Both the position numbers and the translations under genes were made by a program. From contig NW_024037069.1 in NCBI RefSeq assembly GCF_015706575.1, positions 40,693,315 through 40,757,314 on the forward strand: a stretch of 64,000 bases of DNA, given 5' to 3'. Below, in pieces: positions 37,842-49,700 of the stretch (its first letter is position 1; each line of letters begins with the position of its first letter). Below the pieces are notes generated by a model. That model saw nothing but the letters and a program-made list of their open reading frames with translations, was not told the DNA's origin and ran no database searches. Source of the stretch: Patiria miniata (Eukaryota; Echinodermata; Asteroidea; Valvatida; Asterinidae).

Positions 37842-38050
37842 TAGGGTTAGGGTTAGGGTTAGGGTTAGGGGTTAGGGTTAGGGTTAGGGTTAGGGTTAGG
37901 GGTTAGGGGTTAGGGTTAGGGTTAGGGTTAGGGGTTAGGGTTAGGGTTAGGGGTTAGGGTTAGGGTTAGGGTTAGGTTAGGGTTAGGGTTAGGGGTTAGG
38001 GTTAGGGTTAGGGTTAGGTTAGGGTTAGGGGTTAGGGTTAGGGTTAGGGA
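37842..38050 (+). repeat. Proximal telomere-variant array
   Basis: About 34 units of TTAGGG mixed with TTAGGGG and short TTAGG variants. The mixture of variants is typical of the centromere-side edge of a telomere or of an interstitial array. Confidence 0.95.
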
Positions 38051-38067
38051 TCTTCTGTAGGCCGACC

Positions 38068-38340
38068 TCGGAGTATAAGGTCGGTGACCCCTGAGGTCAA
38101 AGGTCATGACCCCCCGCAACTGTTGGTGGGGTCACAAGGTTATGCTCCCTAGGGGTCAAAGGTCACGGGGTCAAAGGTTACTGCACAAAGTATAGGAAAA
38201 AAACTTTGAGAGGTCATAACCTTTGACCCCTGGGGAGCATAACATTGTGACTAGGTCAAAATCTTTCGGGGGAGGTCATGACCTCTGACCCCAAAGGTCA
38301 AGGTCATAGGTCATTGGGGTCAGGAGTTATGGCCAAAAGT
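38068..38340. repeat. AGGTCA-rich patch between the two telomeric arrays
   Basis: More than a dozen (A/G)GGTCA half-sites on both strands within about 270 bp, including GGGGTCAAAGGTCA direct repeats spaced by one base near 38091-38104, 38153-38166 and 38166-38180. Mirrored blocks GGAGCATAACATTGTGAC and GTCACAAGGTTATGCTCC make a broad inverted repeat. Confidence 0.8.
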
Positions 38341-39185
38341 TGTCTATTTCCGACACCCCAAAATAAAGAAAAACATAAGAAATTCTAAAATGGTCTGAAA
38401 CGTGTAAAAAACATATAAGTCAATATGGGTCAAATATAAGGGAATGGGTTAGTACGTCGTTTTTTCAAGTGTGTGTATGCGTTAACGCATAGGGCAAGGG
38501 CTTGTGCACAAATCCTATGGCAATTCAACTTTGTACACATATCAATGGAAGTACTGGATGCACGCCAGTATTTGGGATGTATTAGAGCATTAGGGACGAG
38601 TTGGCACCCTGGTCCCGAGTTATTCGTTTTGGGCGGTCTGCAGGACCGTACCTAGGCACGGATACCCAGTTTTTGACCCTATTTGACCCTATGATAGTGT
38701 TATTGGACCGTGAAAAGACTACCCTAACCCCTTTAACCCTGATTCGACCGTATTTACCCTATTCGAGACGGTTTAACAATATTTCGGGCGATTTTACCCT
38801 ACATCACAGTGTATAACCCTACCCCTATAGCTAATCCCTCTATTTCCGACACCCTAGCCCTACCCCTTTGTAATATCCGTCTATTTGCGACAGCTAGCCC
38901 CATCCCCATGCCAAATCCCTCTATTTCCGACACCCTAGCCCTACCCTTATGTAATATCCGTCTATTTCCGACAGCTAGCCCTATACCTATGCCAAATCCC
39001 TCTATTTCCGACACCCAAAATAAAGAAAAACATAAGAAATTCAAAAATATCAGGAAAAACATCAGATATTCAAAAATATCAGGAAAAACATAAAAAATTC
39101 ATAAAACAAAGAAAAACTAACCCAAACCCTAATAACAAAGAAAAACATAAGAACCCTAAGAACAAAGAAAAACATTAGAAATAGG
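38338..39185 (+). repeat. Subtelomeric repeats, including an 81-bp unit
   Basis: CTCTATTTCCGACACC recurs at 38838, 38919 and 39000 (81-bp period). Each unit is made of two related halves (TATTTCCGACACCCTAGCCC and TATTTGCGACAGCTAGCCCC). AAATAAAGAAAAACATAAGA occurs at about 38360 and 39019 and again in shorter forms to 39170. Degenerate CCCTAA words (opposite strand) occur at 38720-38760. Confidence 0.8.
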
Positions 39186-39189
39186 GTTT

Positions 39190-40014
39190 GATGTAGGGTT
39201 AGGGTTAGGGTTAGGGGGTTAGGGTTAGGGTTAGGGTTAGGGGTTAGGGTTAGGGTTAGGGTTAGGGTTAGGGTTAGGGTTAGGGTTAGGGTTAGGGGTT
39301 AGGGTTAGGGTTAGGGTTAGGGTTAGGGTTAGGGTTAGGGTTAGGGTTAGGGTTAGGGTTAGGGTTAGGGTTAGGGTTAGGGTTAGGGTTAGGGTTAGGG
39401 TTAGGGTTAGGGTTAGGGTTAGGGTTAGGGTTAGGGTTAGGGTTAGGGTTAGGGTTAGGGTTAGGGTTAGGGTTAGGGTTAGGGTTAGGGTTAGGGTTAG
39501 GGTTAGGGTTAGGGTTAGGGTTAGGGTTAGGGTTAGGGTTAGGGTTAGGGTTAGGGTTAGGGTTAGGGTTAGGGTTAGGGTTAGGGTTAGGGTTAGGGTT
39601 AGGGTTAGGGTTAGGGTTAGGGTTAGGGTTAGGGTTAGGGTTAGGGTTAGGGTTAGGGTTAGGGTTAGGGTTAGGGTTAGGGTTAGGGTTAGGGTTAGGG
39701 TTAGGGTTAGGGTTAGGGTTAGGGTTAGGGTTAGGGTTAGGGTTAGGGTTAGGGTTAGGGTTAGGGTTAGGGTTAGGGTTAGGGTTAGGGTTAGGGTTAG
39801 GGTTAGGGTTAGGGTTAGGGTTAGGGTTAGGGTTAGGGTTAGGGTTAGGGTTAGGGTTAGGGTTAGGGTTAGGGTTAGGGTTAGGGTTAGGGTTAGGGTT
39901 AGGGTTAGGGTTAGGGTTAGGGTTAGGGTTAGGGTTAGGGTTAGGGTTAGGGTTAGGGTTAGGGTTAGGGTTAGGTTAGGGTTAGGTTAGGGTTAGGGTA
40001 GGGTTAGGGTTAGG
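39190..40014 (+). repeat. Telomeric array (TTAGGG)n in terminal orientation
   Basis: About 135 units, almost pure from 39300 to 39970, degenerate in the last 45 bases. The G-rich strand runs 5' to 3' toward 40014, exactly as at a real right-hand chromosome end. It stops at the start of the N gap. Confidence 0.97.
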
Positions 40015-40514
40015 NNNNNNNNNNNNNNNNNNNNNNNNNNNNNNNNNNNNNNNNNNNNNNNNNNNNNNNNNNNNNNNNNNNNNNNNNNNNNNNNNNNNNN
40101 NNNNNNNNNNNNNNNNNNNNNNNNNNNNNNNNNNNNNNNNNNNNNNNNNNNNNNNNNNNNNNNNNNNNNNNNNNNNNNNNNNNNNNNNNNNNNNNNNNNN
40201 NNNNNNNNNNNNNNNNNNNNNNNNNNNNNNNNNNNNNNNNNNNNNNNNNNNNNNNNNNNNNNNNNNNNNNNNNNNNNNNNNNNNNNNNNNNNNNNNNNNN
40301 NNNNNNNNNNNNNNNNNNNNNNNNNNNNNNNNNNNNNNNNNNNNNNNNNNNNNNNNNNNNNNNNNNNNNNNNNNNNNNNNNNNNNNNNNNNNNNNNNNNN
40401 NNNNNNNNNNNNNNNNNNNNNNNNNNNNNNNNNNNNNNNNNNNNNNNNNNNNNNNNNNNNNNNNNNNNNNNNNNNNNNNNNNNNNNNNNNNNNNNNNNNN
40501 NNNNNNNNNNNNNN
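40015..40514. other. Assembly gap of exactly 500 N
   Basis: Fixed-size placeholder of unknown true length. Telomere repeat lies on its left and a coding exon of another gene three bases from its right edge. Confidence 1.
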
Positions 40515-40517
40515 TAC

Positions 40518-43500
40518 CTCACTTTTGATTTCATACTCGACGTGTTTAAGCAACAAGCCTTTCTTCTCCGGCACCAGGTCGATGGTGATGGAGTCCAGGG
40601 CCACCAGGTCCTTGTAGGTGTAGCTCAGGACGTTGGGGTTCTTCTCCCGGCGCACCTGGGCACTCAGGGTCCTCAGATCACCCAGGTCACCCAGGTGATT
40701 TGGGTAGCTCTGATGGGGGGGAGGAAAAGTATCATTCTATTTCCATATGTAGGCAGTGTAGAAAGTCAAATTTTACTTTTAGGAGTTTCGAAATTTTAGA
40801 TATGCCTCCAGCTTTAGAGAGTTTAGGTCTCTTACTTGCGGACTCCAGAGTCCATTGCTTCAGGAACATCAAGTCCTGTAATATAAGTGTTACATTTGAG
40901 TATTTACATTTATGTGTAGTATATTTCTATTTACCATCGACAATATGCAAACGCTGTGCAGCAAACCACTGTCATATTCTCCATACTTCAATACTATTGC
41001 ATGTCTTGTAGACATTACTGAGCTTTATACAGCTTTATCTAAATATCTCCTGGCTGATAAATTCAGCTATGCCATCACTACAGTCAAAATCAATCAAGTG
41101 TCTGTTTTTTTGCAGTTAAGAATTCCTTTGTTATTTAGTTTTTAAAATTCCCTTGTTATAGCCATGCTTTGACCAGAGGTGGTTGATTACGCCAGCTTTA
41201 CTTACTAGTTACCTCTTTTCTTTTGTCTGGTGATGGAATTTGACTAGTCACAGTGTTTACACGAATGTGATCTGACTGTTTTTTACTATACTGTTTAAGA
41301 ATGCACGGCCGGGGAGTGGAAGAAATGTTTGACTGTCTACGACAGATCAAACAGCAGGAGGGTTTTATAACTCTGCAAACTCCAGTGTAAGTATGCGTAA
41401 CAAGGATAAGAGAGTGTTACTTATCTCCATGTAAAAATGGAAGAAATACTGTAAGAAACATTTCAACAGTTAGTTTTCAGACATGTAGAAGTGAATACTA
41501 CTTACCCTCCTTGCCATAGTTCTCCAGTATTTCTCGCTGACCGGCTTGCCTTGCTGTGCCAAGGCTACGAGAGCCAGGGCTTTGTACAAACCGCTCCGTG
41601 TTAAATACCCTTGCTTGCTGTCCGCTGCTTCCCATATCTGAATACAACCGACAAGCAGGGGAATGTATTATTGTGTACTGTTAATGATCAGTCCCAATAC
41701 TGTGGCAAAATTTGACTTATTGTGAAGATTAAGTGAATTTAAAAATAACCTACAACATCCAAAATTAAATAAAGGGAGTTTCAGCCGTAAAAAAAAATAA
41801 AAGCTAAAAAGCGCCAGGCCCATTTTGCTAAAATAAAAGCTACTAAGCCAGAGTGTAAAATTGCGTCAATGACGGCAGTAAACTCAAAAGGCCTGTTGCT
41901 TAATAAGTCCAGTAGCTAGGCGGTGTTTAATTTTGAACACAAAAGCTTTGATAGAACCACGCCATTGTCCGTCACCGGGGTAGTGCTGGAATGGCTATTC
42001 TGAAGTTGCTCTCGGTCGGGTGTGGGTCAGGGGACCCAGGTCAAAAGTCACATTTTTCGAGTTTCATTAACATGTCGCGCTTTTGGATTAAATTGTTGAG
42101 ATTGACCCCCTTATACCTTAAAAGCTACTTAAGAATGAAAAAAAAAGTCGGATAAAGTTTCTTAAGAATGATTTAAAGATTATATTTATATATGTTTCAT
42201 ATATCCTGGGTAATAGTGGAGCTGCTTAGGCCCATTATTTTCGCCCAAATTGTGCCCAAATCGTGGTAAAAGCCCGAAATGGGCTAACAATCATTTTAAG
42301 AGATGGAGCTAATGGACCCACCTTGAATCTTGCTGATTTGGGGGCGGAGCTTGATTTTAAAATAGGGGGTGCAAGGAATAAAAACTCAGAAGAATTGTAT
42401 TATATATTTTCCTTCTTTTTTCATGCTTTTAAATAAACTTAGACATCAATAGTAGGTTTTGCCCTTCACCAACGTATAAACACTGTATACTCGGTTGTTT
42501 TACCTCCCAAGTGAAAGTTAGAAAAAAAATCACTCGGGTGGGAATCAAATCGACGACCTCCTGCTTTCTAGTGCAGACGTCTTACCACTCGACCACCAAG
42601 CTTGTGGGATCGGTTAGCTGGTTCAAATATGATGTACATTGTAGCAGCGGGTACCGCAACGAAACTATTCATAAGCTTCTAAAAAGACATGAGATAAAAC
42701 TTTCTAGCATTTCCACACCTGTTATTTTCCGTCCATTTGTGGGTGTGGCCTAAATGTGTAAAGGGGTGGTGTATACGAGTGGTTGATCAAATTGTGACAA
42801 ATCTTGTGCATTTTGGTTTTTAGCAGAGCTTGTTTACTTCTCTTTTTTTTATTGCTGAAGCTCCCCTTATTAATGTTGGATGTTGTAGATCATTTCAAAT
42901 ATATAATCTCTATCATGTCTATCGAACAGCCAATGCAATGGCAAGAATGCAGAAATCAATAGGGCTAGGTAAATTATTTGTAAATTATTTTGCCATTCTG
43001 TTTTGGCAAAGCCAAAGAAAGTTATTATTATAGGCCTAGTAATAATGCTGGTGCTAGTTTACAGAAGTTGAATATTGCCCGCATGCGTCAGTTGTAAACC
43101 GAATGGTTTTTGGACTTTCCCTTTAAATTCCTCCATCAGAGCCATGAATCAGAAAGAAAATTAGTTTCGCTTCCATTTAAAAAAGTAGGATTTGATTTAG
43201 AACAATAAAGATACACATTTTGGGAAATAATTATTTTGTGTTTTTAAGTTGTCTCCTCCCCCCCCCCCCCCCGTCCCCCACCCCACCCCCAACCATTGAT
43301 TGTGTTATGGCTCATTCACAAAGACATTAATTCTTTTTAATTTAATCTTGAAAACCTGTTGGCATCACTTGCACCTACATCATGACACCTTAGCTTAGAG
43401 TTTAGCATAACTCCCAAACATCATATCCTAAAATTACCAGGAATCTCAACTTACCGTGCTCACGTCTGTTTCGGCAGACTGGACTTCACGAGTATCTTGA

Positions 43501-43741
43501 CGAAAACATCTTGATCAACTTTCCCGTCCGACGGATTCGGGCAGACGATGTCGTAAACCTCACGGTAAAACGCCGGCACCGTACCTACACCACAAAAATA
43601 AAAAACCTCAATAAACACAACTTTCCCGAACCTTACCAAATGCACACATAATTGTTCTGAATAGGTCCCGTAAATGTGGAAAACTGAAGGATCAAATTAA
43701 CGCCTGCGTTTCGACTCACCGTAAGCTAAATCGTCCGCCAT
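40518..43741 (-). CDS. SNX8: Sorting nexin 8-like, 5' part (EH-like domain and start of PX domain)
   Basis: SNX8 family proteins bind endosomal phosphoinositides through PX and BAR domains in endosome-to-Golgi sorting. Four minus-strand exons are seen. Exon 1 is 43741-43720 (ATG, MADDLAYG). Exon 2 runs from about 43586 to about 43467: TVPAFYREVYDIVCPNPSDG, then DVFVKILVKSSLPKQ. Exon 3 is about 41635-41506 (IWEAADSKQGYLTRSGLYKA, LALVALAQQGKPVSE). Exon 4 is about 40709-40518 (VLSYTYKDLVALDSITIDLV, PEKKGLLLKHVEYEIKSE), the segment leading into the PX fold. The PX remainder and BAR domain are missing because the contig ends at 40515. Phase does not close between exons 2 and 3, so a small exon may be missed. 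Family-like reading also needs one-base shifts near 41531 and near 40690-40702, which may be sequencing indels. Confidence 0.8.
42537..42602 (-). repeat. tRNA-like sequence, probably SINE head
   Basis: The minus strand reads GGTGGTCGAGTGGTAAGACG (A-box), a CTGC-ACTAGAA-GCAG anticodon-like arm, and GATTTGATTCCCACC (B-box). An intact acceptor stem is not clear. It lies in an SNX8 intron, so a retroposed element is likelier than a tRNA gene. Confidence 0.4.
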
Positions 43742-46700
43742 GTTGCCTCCCCTTTTCGCTGGTTTACGTGCGTCGATATTTCCCCATCAATTGTAATGGA
43801 GAGCCAATCGTTGAGTACACATTGGAATAGCGATGTTTACCTGGTATCCGTACACATATGTACATTTGGCCTACGGCGGAAATGCACACATGACCGATTT
43901 TACTGAGAGGTCAAAAAGTTTTGACAAAGAAACTCGTGAAAGATTGTTTACAAATTAGGAGGCGCTCGCTACCTGATAACATCAGAACAGCACCATAATT
44001 ATTTTGGACAAATTAAAGAGAGTTCAACTAAACTTAGCACACCCGGAATTTGCATTGCGATGAGTCATTGGTAAACAAAATATAACATGAGAATTTAGCT
44101 TTAAAAAGTATTTTAATTGCGCACAAAACTACACAAAAGTAGAAAAATATCAAGCAAACAAAAGAAACAAACAAAAAACTAACAAAAACTATTTAGTTTC
44201 AAGGACATTATAGACGTTCACTTTAATTTTAGCTGGATGTTTGAACTGATATGCAAGGGCGGGCAAAGTGCAATATAAGAATTTTGTTCAATTGGAACCG
44301 GCAAAAAAGACAAATAAGTATAACCTATGCAAAAAATGGGTCAATAAGGCCGAATAAAAAAAAAACATGTTTCTCGTCCGGGTTTTCAAAAAAAAGGAGG
44401 AAGCGGGGCTTTTTATTTTTAATTTTTTATTTGTTTCAAATTTTTTTTAAATATCCTGCAATTGTTGGTGTTTCCACTGTTCAAAGACACTTTTAAAATG
44501 AAAGATAAGTTGGACAAGAGAACTGAACATATTTACAGTGTCATTTAGACTTGTATTGGTCTACAATTTATTTTCTGATGAATTTGTGGACTTTTTCGTT
44601 GTTTTTTACTGCATTTTTCAAAATAAAAAATAACAAAAAAATCCAGGCGGCCTCCAAAAAGAAGCGGGCGGGGACGGGAAACATGTGGGTTTTTTTACTT
44701 CGCCTGAAATTAGGTTCACGTACCTAGATATATTGATTAATATTTCTGTTGGCAGGACAGTTTGCTCTGAAATATTGGAGACAAAATAGAAACAAGCTGT
44801 CTATCATTGCCCCATGCTCTTCAAAAAAAATTTCTCCTAGCAGACTTTCAATTTGTATGTTTTGTTTTAACCAAAAAAAATACTTCACCCAATTTTTGGC
44901 ATATATGCAACTCTCCGGAAAAAAAAACACTTTAATTTTGCACACAAATGAACTTGCCCTGCAAGAGCCAGATTATTGTCAGCCAATAATCTGAATTATT
45001 TTGTGAAGACATAATTCAATAACTAATTAACATTTTTCATATAATTTAATAGTGAATAACATTTATATTGCTAGGAAAATAGCAATTGAAAAAAAGGTAT
45101 TTTTCGAGGTGAAAGTTGATAACAAATCATTACACAAAATACTGAGAGCAAATATGTCAAATTTATCACAGTACTTTATTGCAATGTTGTTCCTTTTACT
45201 AGTGGAATTAAGATTCATTCAATATAAATGCTGTTTATATTTACGAAGACATTCCTTTGTTATTGCTTATCTTTTGTAACTCATGACCTGACTTGTGACT
45301 GGCGTGTCATTGACATGAAAAGACAATGCTGCCTGACCCTTCTAAATCATTCTAAGTCCACCATGGAGTTTTGGGGAATTTCAAAAAAAATACTTTTGGA
45401 AGGTTTAACAGCCCAGCACTATGACATAACATGTGGTTTAATGTTCTTCTAAAGTTTAAATACAAGAATGTGCCATGGGATTCCTACATATTTATGAATT
45501 TTGAAGAATTTAAAAAGTTGTCTAGCAAATATGCCAAGGTAGTTAAGATTAAATTATGATGAAAGTTCATATCATCAATATTTCTGTCTTATATCACCAA
45601 TTGTTTTAATTTTTTTTTAATCTTTTTTTTTTCTCTCTCTCTCAAAAAGCGATACAAATTATTATTTTGAAAATGTGGAAAACTTGCTGAAAGACACTGG
45701 TTCAAACAAGGCACTGCTTAATTAATAACAAAATACGTCATTTAAAATCTCATTGTGCATGTTATGTACAAATTATACATACGTCTGAGAAACACTTCAT
45801 TGACAAAAAGCTGACGTCGATTTAACACTAATTCCTCAGAAAGCTGTTCCTTTAAGGCCAAAAAAAAAATAATCGGTCTCTGGTCAGACCGAAGTTCCGG
45901 AATTGATGCGGCGATGCTGGTTTTTTGGTGTTTTTTTGGTGTTTTTTGTTTTTTTTCAAGCTTCAATTGTACAGACAAGGTGGGTAATATTTTGCTTTTT
46001 TGTGTCATTATACATTGGTGTCCTCCATCATTTGCCTTGGTGCCCTTTATCATTTGCCTTGGTGCAATTTCCCCATTCCTTGGTGCTCCTTGGTACAAAA
46101 ATTTGAGGTGCAGCAATAGAGGGCGCTGTTGTAGCTTCCGTGTTAATTTGAAGAAGAAAAAAGGTTGACGCGCATGATTAAAATCGACGCGTGCGCTGAC
46201 CAGAGACCGGGTATTTTTATTTTGGCCTAAAATGACTTTTCAAGTGTTATCCGAAATGATCTCAGTAACACAATTACACAGTTGACTACAAACATGAAGT
46301 TTTTTGGAGGCACCGTTTTATACCCATTTTAAAATATCGTTCAAATGACAAGCCAAGCCAAATAGTATTAGAGCAACTCAAGTCAACCCAAACAAATTTT
46401 GGTTTCAAAAGAGGTGAGTCTCTGTACTAACAATATGCTGTTGACTAGCTTACAGAGTCATTCCAAATGAATGGAAGTAATTTGTTCAATGTAATCTCTT
46501 CTTACTGTTTCAAACGTTGCACTTTCAGTGTAGTTAATTCAAGTCTTCAGATAAATTTTGTTTAGCATGACAGTGGAATGCTAGTTTGAAATTGTCAAAT
46601 AATATTTACATAGTTGAATACAAAATATTTCTGCACTCTCGATTGAATAAAAAAGTCGCGCGGAAATTATGATATAAATTTTGCGCGGTCACAACATGGC

Positions 46701-46742
46701 TCCTGCGAGTAGGCTACAAAGCCCTCTAGAGTTCTGGCTCGG
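43742..46742. other. Intergenic between SNX8 start and TEDC2 end; no gene seen
   Basis: A+T-rich with many A and T runs. SNX8 reads leftward from 43741 and TEDC2 ends at 46743, so this is the SNX8 upstream and TEDC2 downstream region. Near 46017-46090 CCTTGGTGC-type words recur (a small degenerate repeat). Confidence 0.6.
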
Positions 46743-49700
46743 TCAAGTTGTCTCCATCAAGCTGGCACTGCCGACACTGTCTGCGACAACTGCTGGGAAG
46801 AGTTGTCCGCCGTGACACAGCAGACCATACAGAGATCTGTACAGGGCAGTACAGCTGCTGTCTGACGAATCTAGATTCTCCATCATTGGTAATATCTCCT
46901 GTCCGATCAGCTGTATAAACACCAAAAGGCAGTTTGCTGACAAAAGGTCTGACATCTGTTTTAGTAGGTAGGTAGGTTAAATTTAGTAGCAACCATTAGG
47001 TTGGATTCCATATACAATCGGCATTAGCTAAAAAAAATACGGAAAGAATGTAGTATCCAGATGCCACTTCAGCGGTTGTGTACAAAGTCTATGGAAAGTC
47101 AAGAATATTTTCAAAGTGTTTTCTAACAAATTGGAAATGTTTCTCAGTCCCAAATTCATGTCTTTTCAACATTAACGCAATGACTGGCCTTCATTGAGAT
47201 AATATATGATGACAATGGCATGGGGATGCAACATTCTTTCCAAAATACATATGAACAGAGTAAATTACAAACACCAACACAAATTTTAAAATTAGAAGCT
47301 AAAACATAGAAAACAAGTAATATTTTAAAGAAGGCATTCAAATTTGCCTACAGGATGGTGTAGAACATTCTACAACCTTTTTTACAAATGGCGAAGAAAT
47401 CTATACCTTTTCGGCCTGGATTTGCAGACTTAACCTCTGCACATCGTGTTGTAGCGTAGCTAGCCTTTGCAGTTCCCTGAGTTGACTGTACTCATAGTTC
47501 CTATGGCCATGTTGGCCTGTAGGGTCCAGGTACTCCATGCAACCTACCAACATTAGTTCAACAATATGTACAAATGCATTAAGTAAAAAAAATCATGTGG
47601 TGAGATGGGTATGGGCTCCGTGCGCAAAGAAGCGAGGGCGCTCTTTTGAGAGCTCAGTGGACAGGACACACCTAACCTCATTTCCATGGGTACGATCTTG
47701 CTGTGCCATGATTTTCCCATCATGCCTTGCGCGATCATAACCCCTGGATTTGTCTAATTTAAATGTGTCAAAATATGACGCATTTAAATTAGGACTGCAG
47801 TCGAATTATCTAACGCGTGACGTCATGTTTAAAAGGTTCTAAGTTGTTTTTTTGAAGAATCAATCCTTTCAAACATGAAATGTCGACGTCGCATTATTTA
47901 GCAAGGATTTATATTAAATGTACGTTCCTCTGTCATCCCTTTACAACACAAGATAAAAGTTTTTTGGCCCCAAAAAACAGGCATCCATAATCCATTTCAT
48001 ACAGGCATCGCGCAGTTTTGAAAAAATGTTTGTACGTGACGTGACGCGCAAGAGACACGCGGGCGTACAGTCTTTGAAATAGGTGTGCAGTACGCTCTGA
48101 ATAGCCAGTCAGCATCGTTTATGTCACACTCATGGCCAGGGGTTAGTGAAGGAACAAAGGAACAAAGGAACGCGCACGCGCCCATGGAGTTGAGGCTGGG
48201 ACACACCACACGTGAAGTGGTTCGTGCATGTACAGTGCCAAGTATTCACGAATTATTTATTCTGAATGTGCAAAAAGCCACAGCATCTTCGCATGAGCGC
48301 ATGGCTTCATTGCCAATGCGTTTGAACATCTCTCCCAGTGGTCTCCCCCAACTCTCCCTTTCTAACCCTTGAGGGGGTACTTGTGCGAGAGGCTCATGGT
48401 AGGACTTTCTCTGCCTCCCACCTCTATGACCCTGGTTCAAATCCTACCGCGAGCATCACGTGATCGCATTTTTCAGTCACTGATTTTTGTGGGTTTCTCA
48501 AATTCTTTCATGTGGTGGTTTCCCTCCCCCAATCCTAAATCGAAACATATCTTCACTGACTTCTCAGAAAAGTTTGAACAAAGAAAACAAACTTCGTGGG
48601 ATTTGTACCTCTGACCTCCAGAAAGCAGTACCAGTGATCTACCGACTGAGCTATCAAGCTGTGTTGGCGGTCCCCCGATTTGTTAGGGTCTTCCTTTACG
48701 TGGATGATTTTCAATGACTTTCACACGTTTTTCTTCAAACCTATAAGCTTTGAAACGTTTTTAGTCAAAAGGAAGTAAACTATCACATGAATGACAAAAC
48801 ATACCTTGTAAATCTCTATGTTGAACAGGGAGAAAGAACGTGGTGGACGGCTGATAGGAAACATTTTCCTGCATACAGCAATCAGATGAATAGGGCTGGC
48901 TCACATGAGGCAATCCTGGGTTCTCGTTACCGAAAGAAAGTTCCAGAGCCTCAGCTGAAATTGGTTTAAAAATATTAAAACACAACTTTCAAAAACAAAG
49001 AAATGAAACAAATATTATTTTATATAAGAATAAAATTGTATTTGTTCACAACTTCAACTTCTTTGCTTCGGAAAATGAAATCAAACCTCATATCTAACTC
49101 TTTTATCACTCACTGAGAGTTTAGGAAAAAAGGTTCGAAATCACTAAGATCCAGAAATATCCTCAAATAAAACAAATACCAAGATCCCGGAAAAATCTCC
49201 TAGCCAAAAAAAAATAATGCAAAAGTCAAAAAAAATCCCCAACTCCAAAAAAAAAACAAATCCCCAAGTAAAAAAAAAAATCCCCACGTCAAAAAATAAA
49301 TCCCAACTTCACAAAAAGAACAATCTCAAGATTAAAAAAAAACAAGGTCCAAAAAAAAAAAATATCCCACATCAAAAACTTTAAAAGTTCCAAAATTATT
49401 TTAAGATCTAACCCAATCCCAGGTTCCAAGATAAAAAAAAACTTAAAAAATACTCAGATCAAAAAATTCCCAAGATCCTAAAAACCCAAGGGCAAAAAAA
49501 CGTACGGTAAAAAACAAGATAATAATAAAATACCCCCCCAAAAAAATTCCAAAGTTCCACAAATTCCTAAATTATAGAAAAATACCAAAATCCAACAATT
49601 CCCAATATTAAAATCAATTAAGATACTTCAGAGATAAATGTGGGCCACACTCCATAGTGCTGTATTTCACATATTTGCTCATCAATGAAGAGCGGTATAA

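Noticed and set aside
37928..38119. ORF of repeated LTLTPNPN residues
   Set aside because: Pure translation of the TTAGGG-variant array.
39993..40655. 220-aa ORF crossing the gap
   Set aside because: The middle is N; only the part right of 40514 is a real SNX8 exon, and the left end is telomere repeat.
45742..46116. Minus-strand 124-aa ORF between SNX8 and TEDC2
   Set aside because: Low-complexity Lys/Gln stretches from A/T runs; no splice context and no recognised motif.
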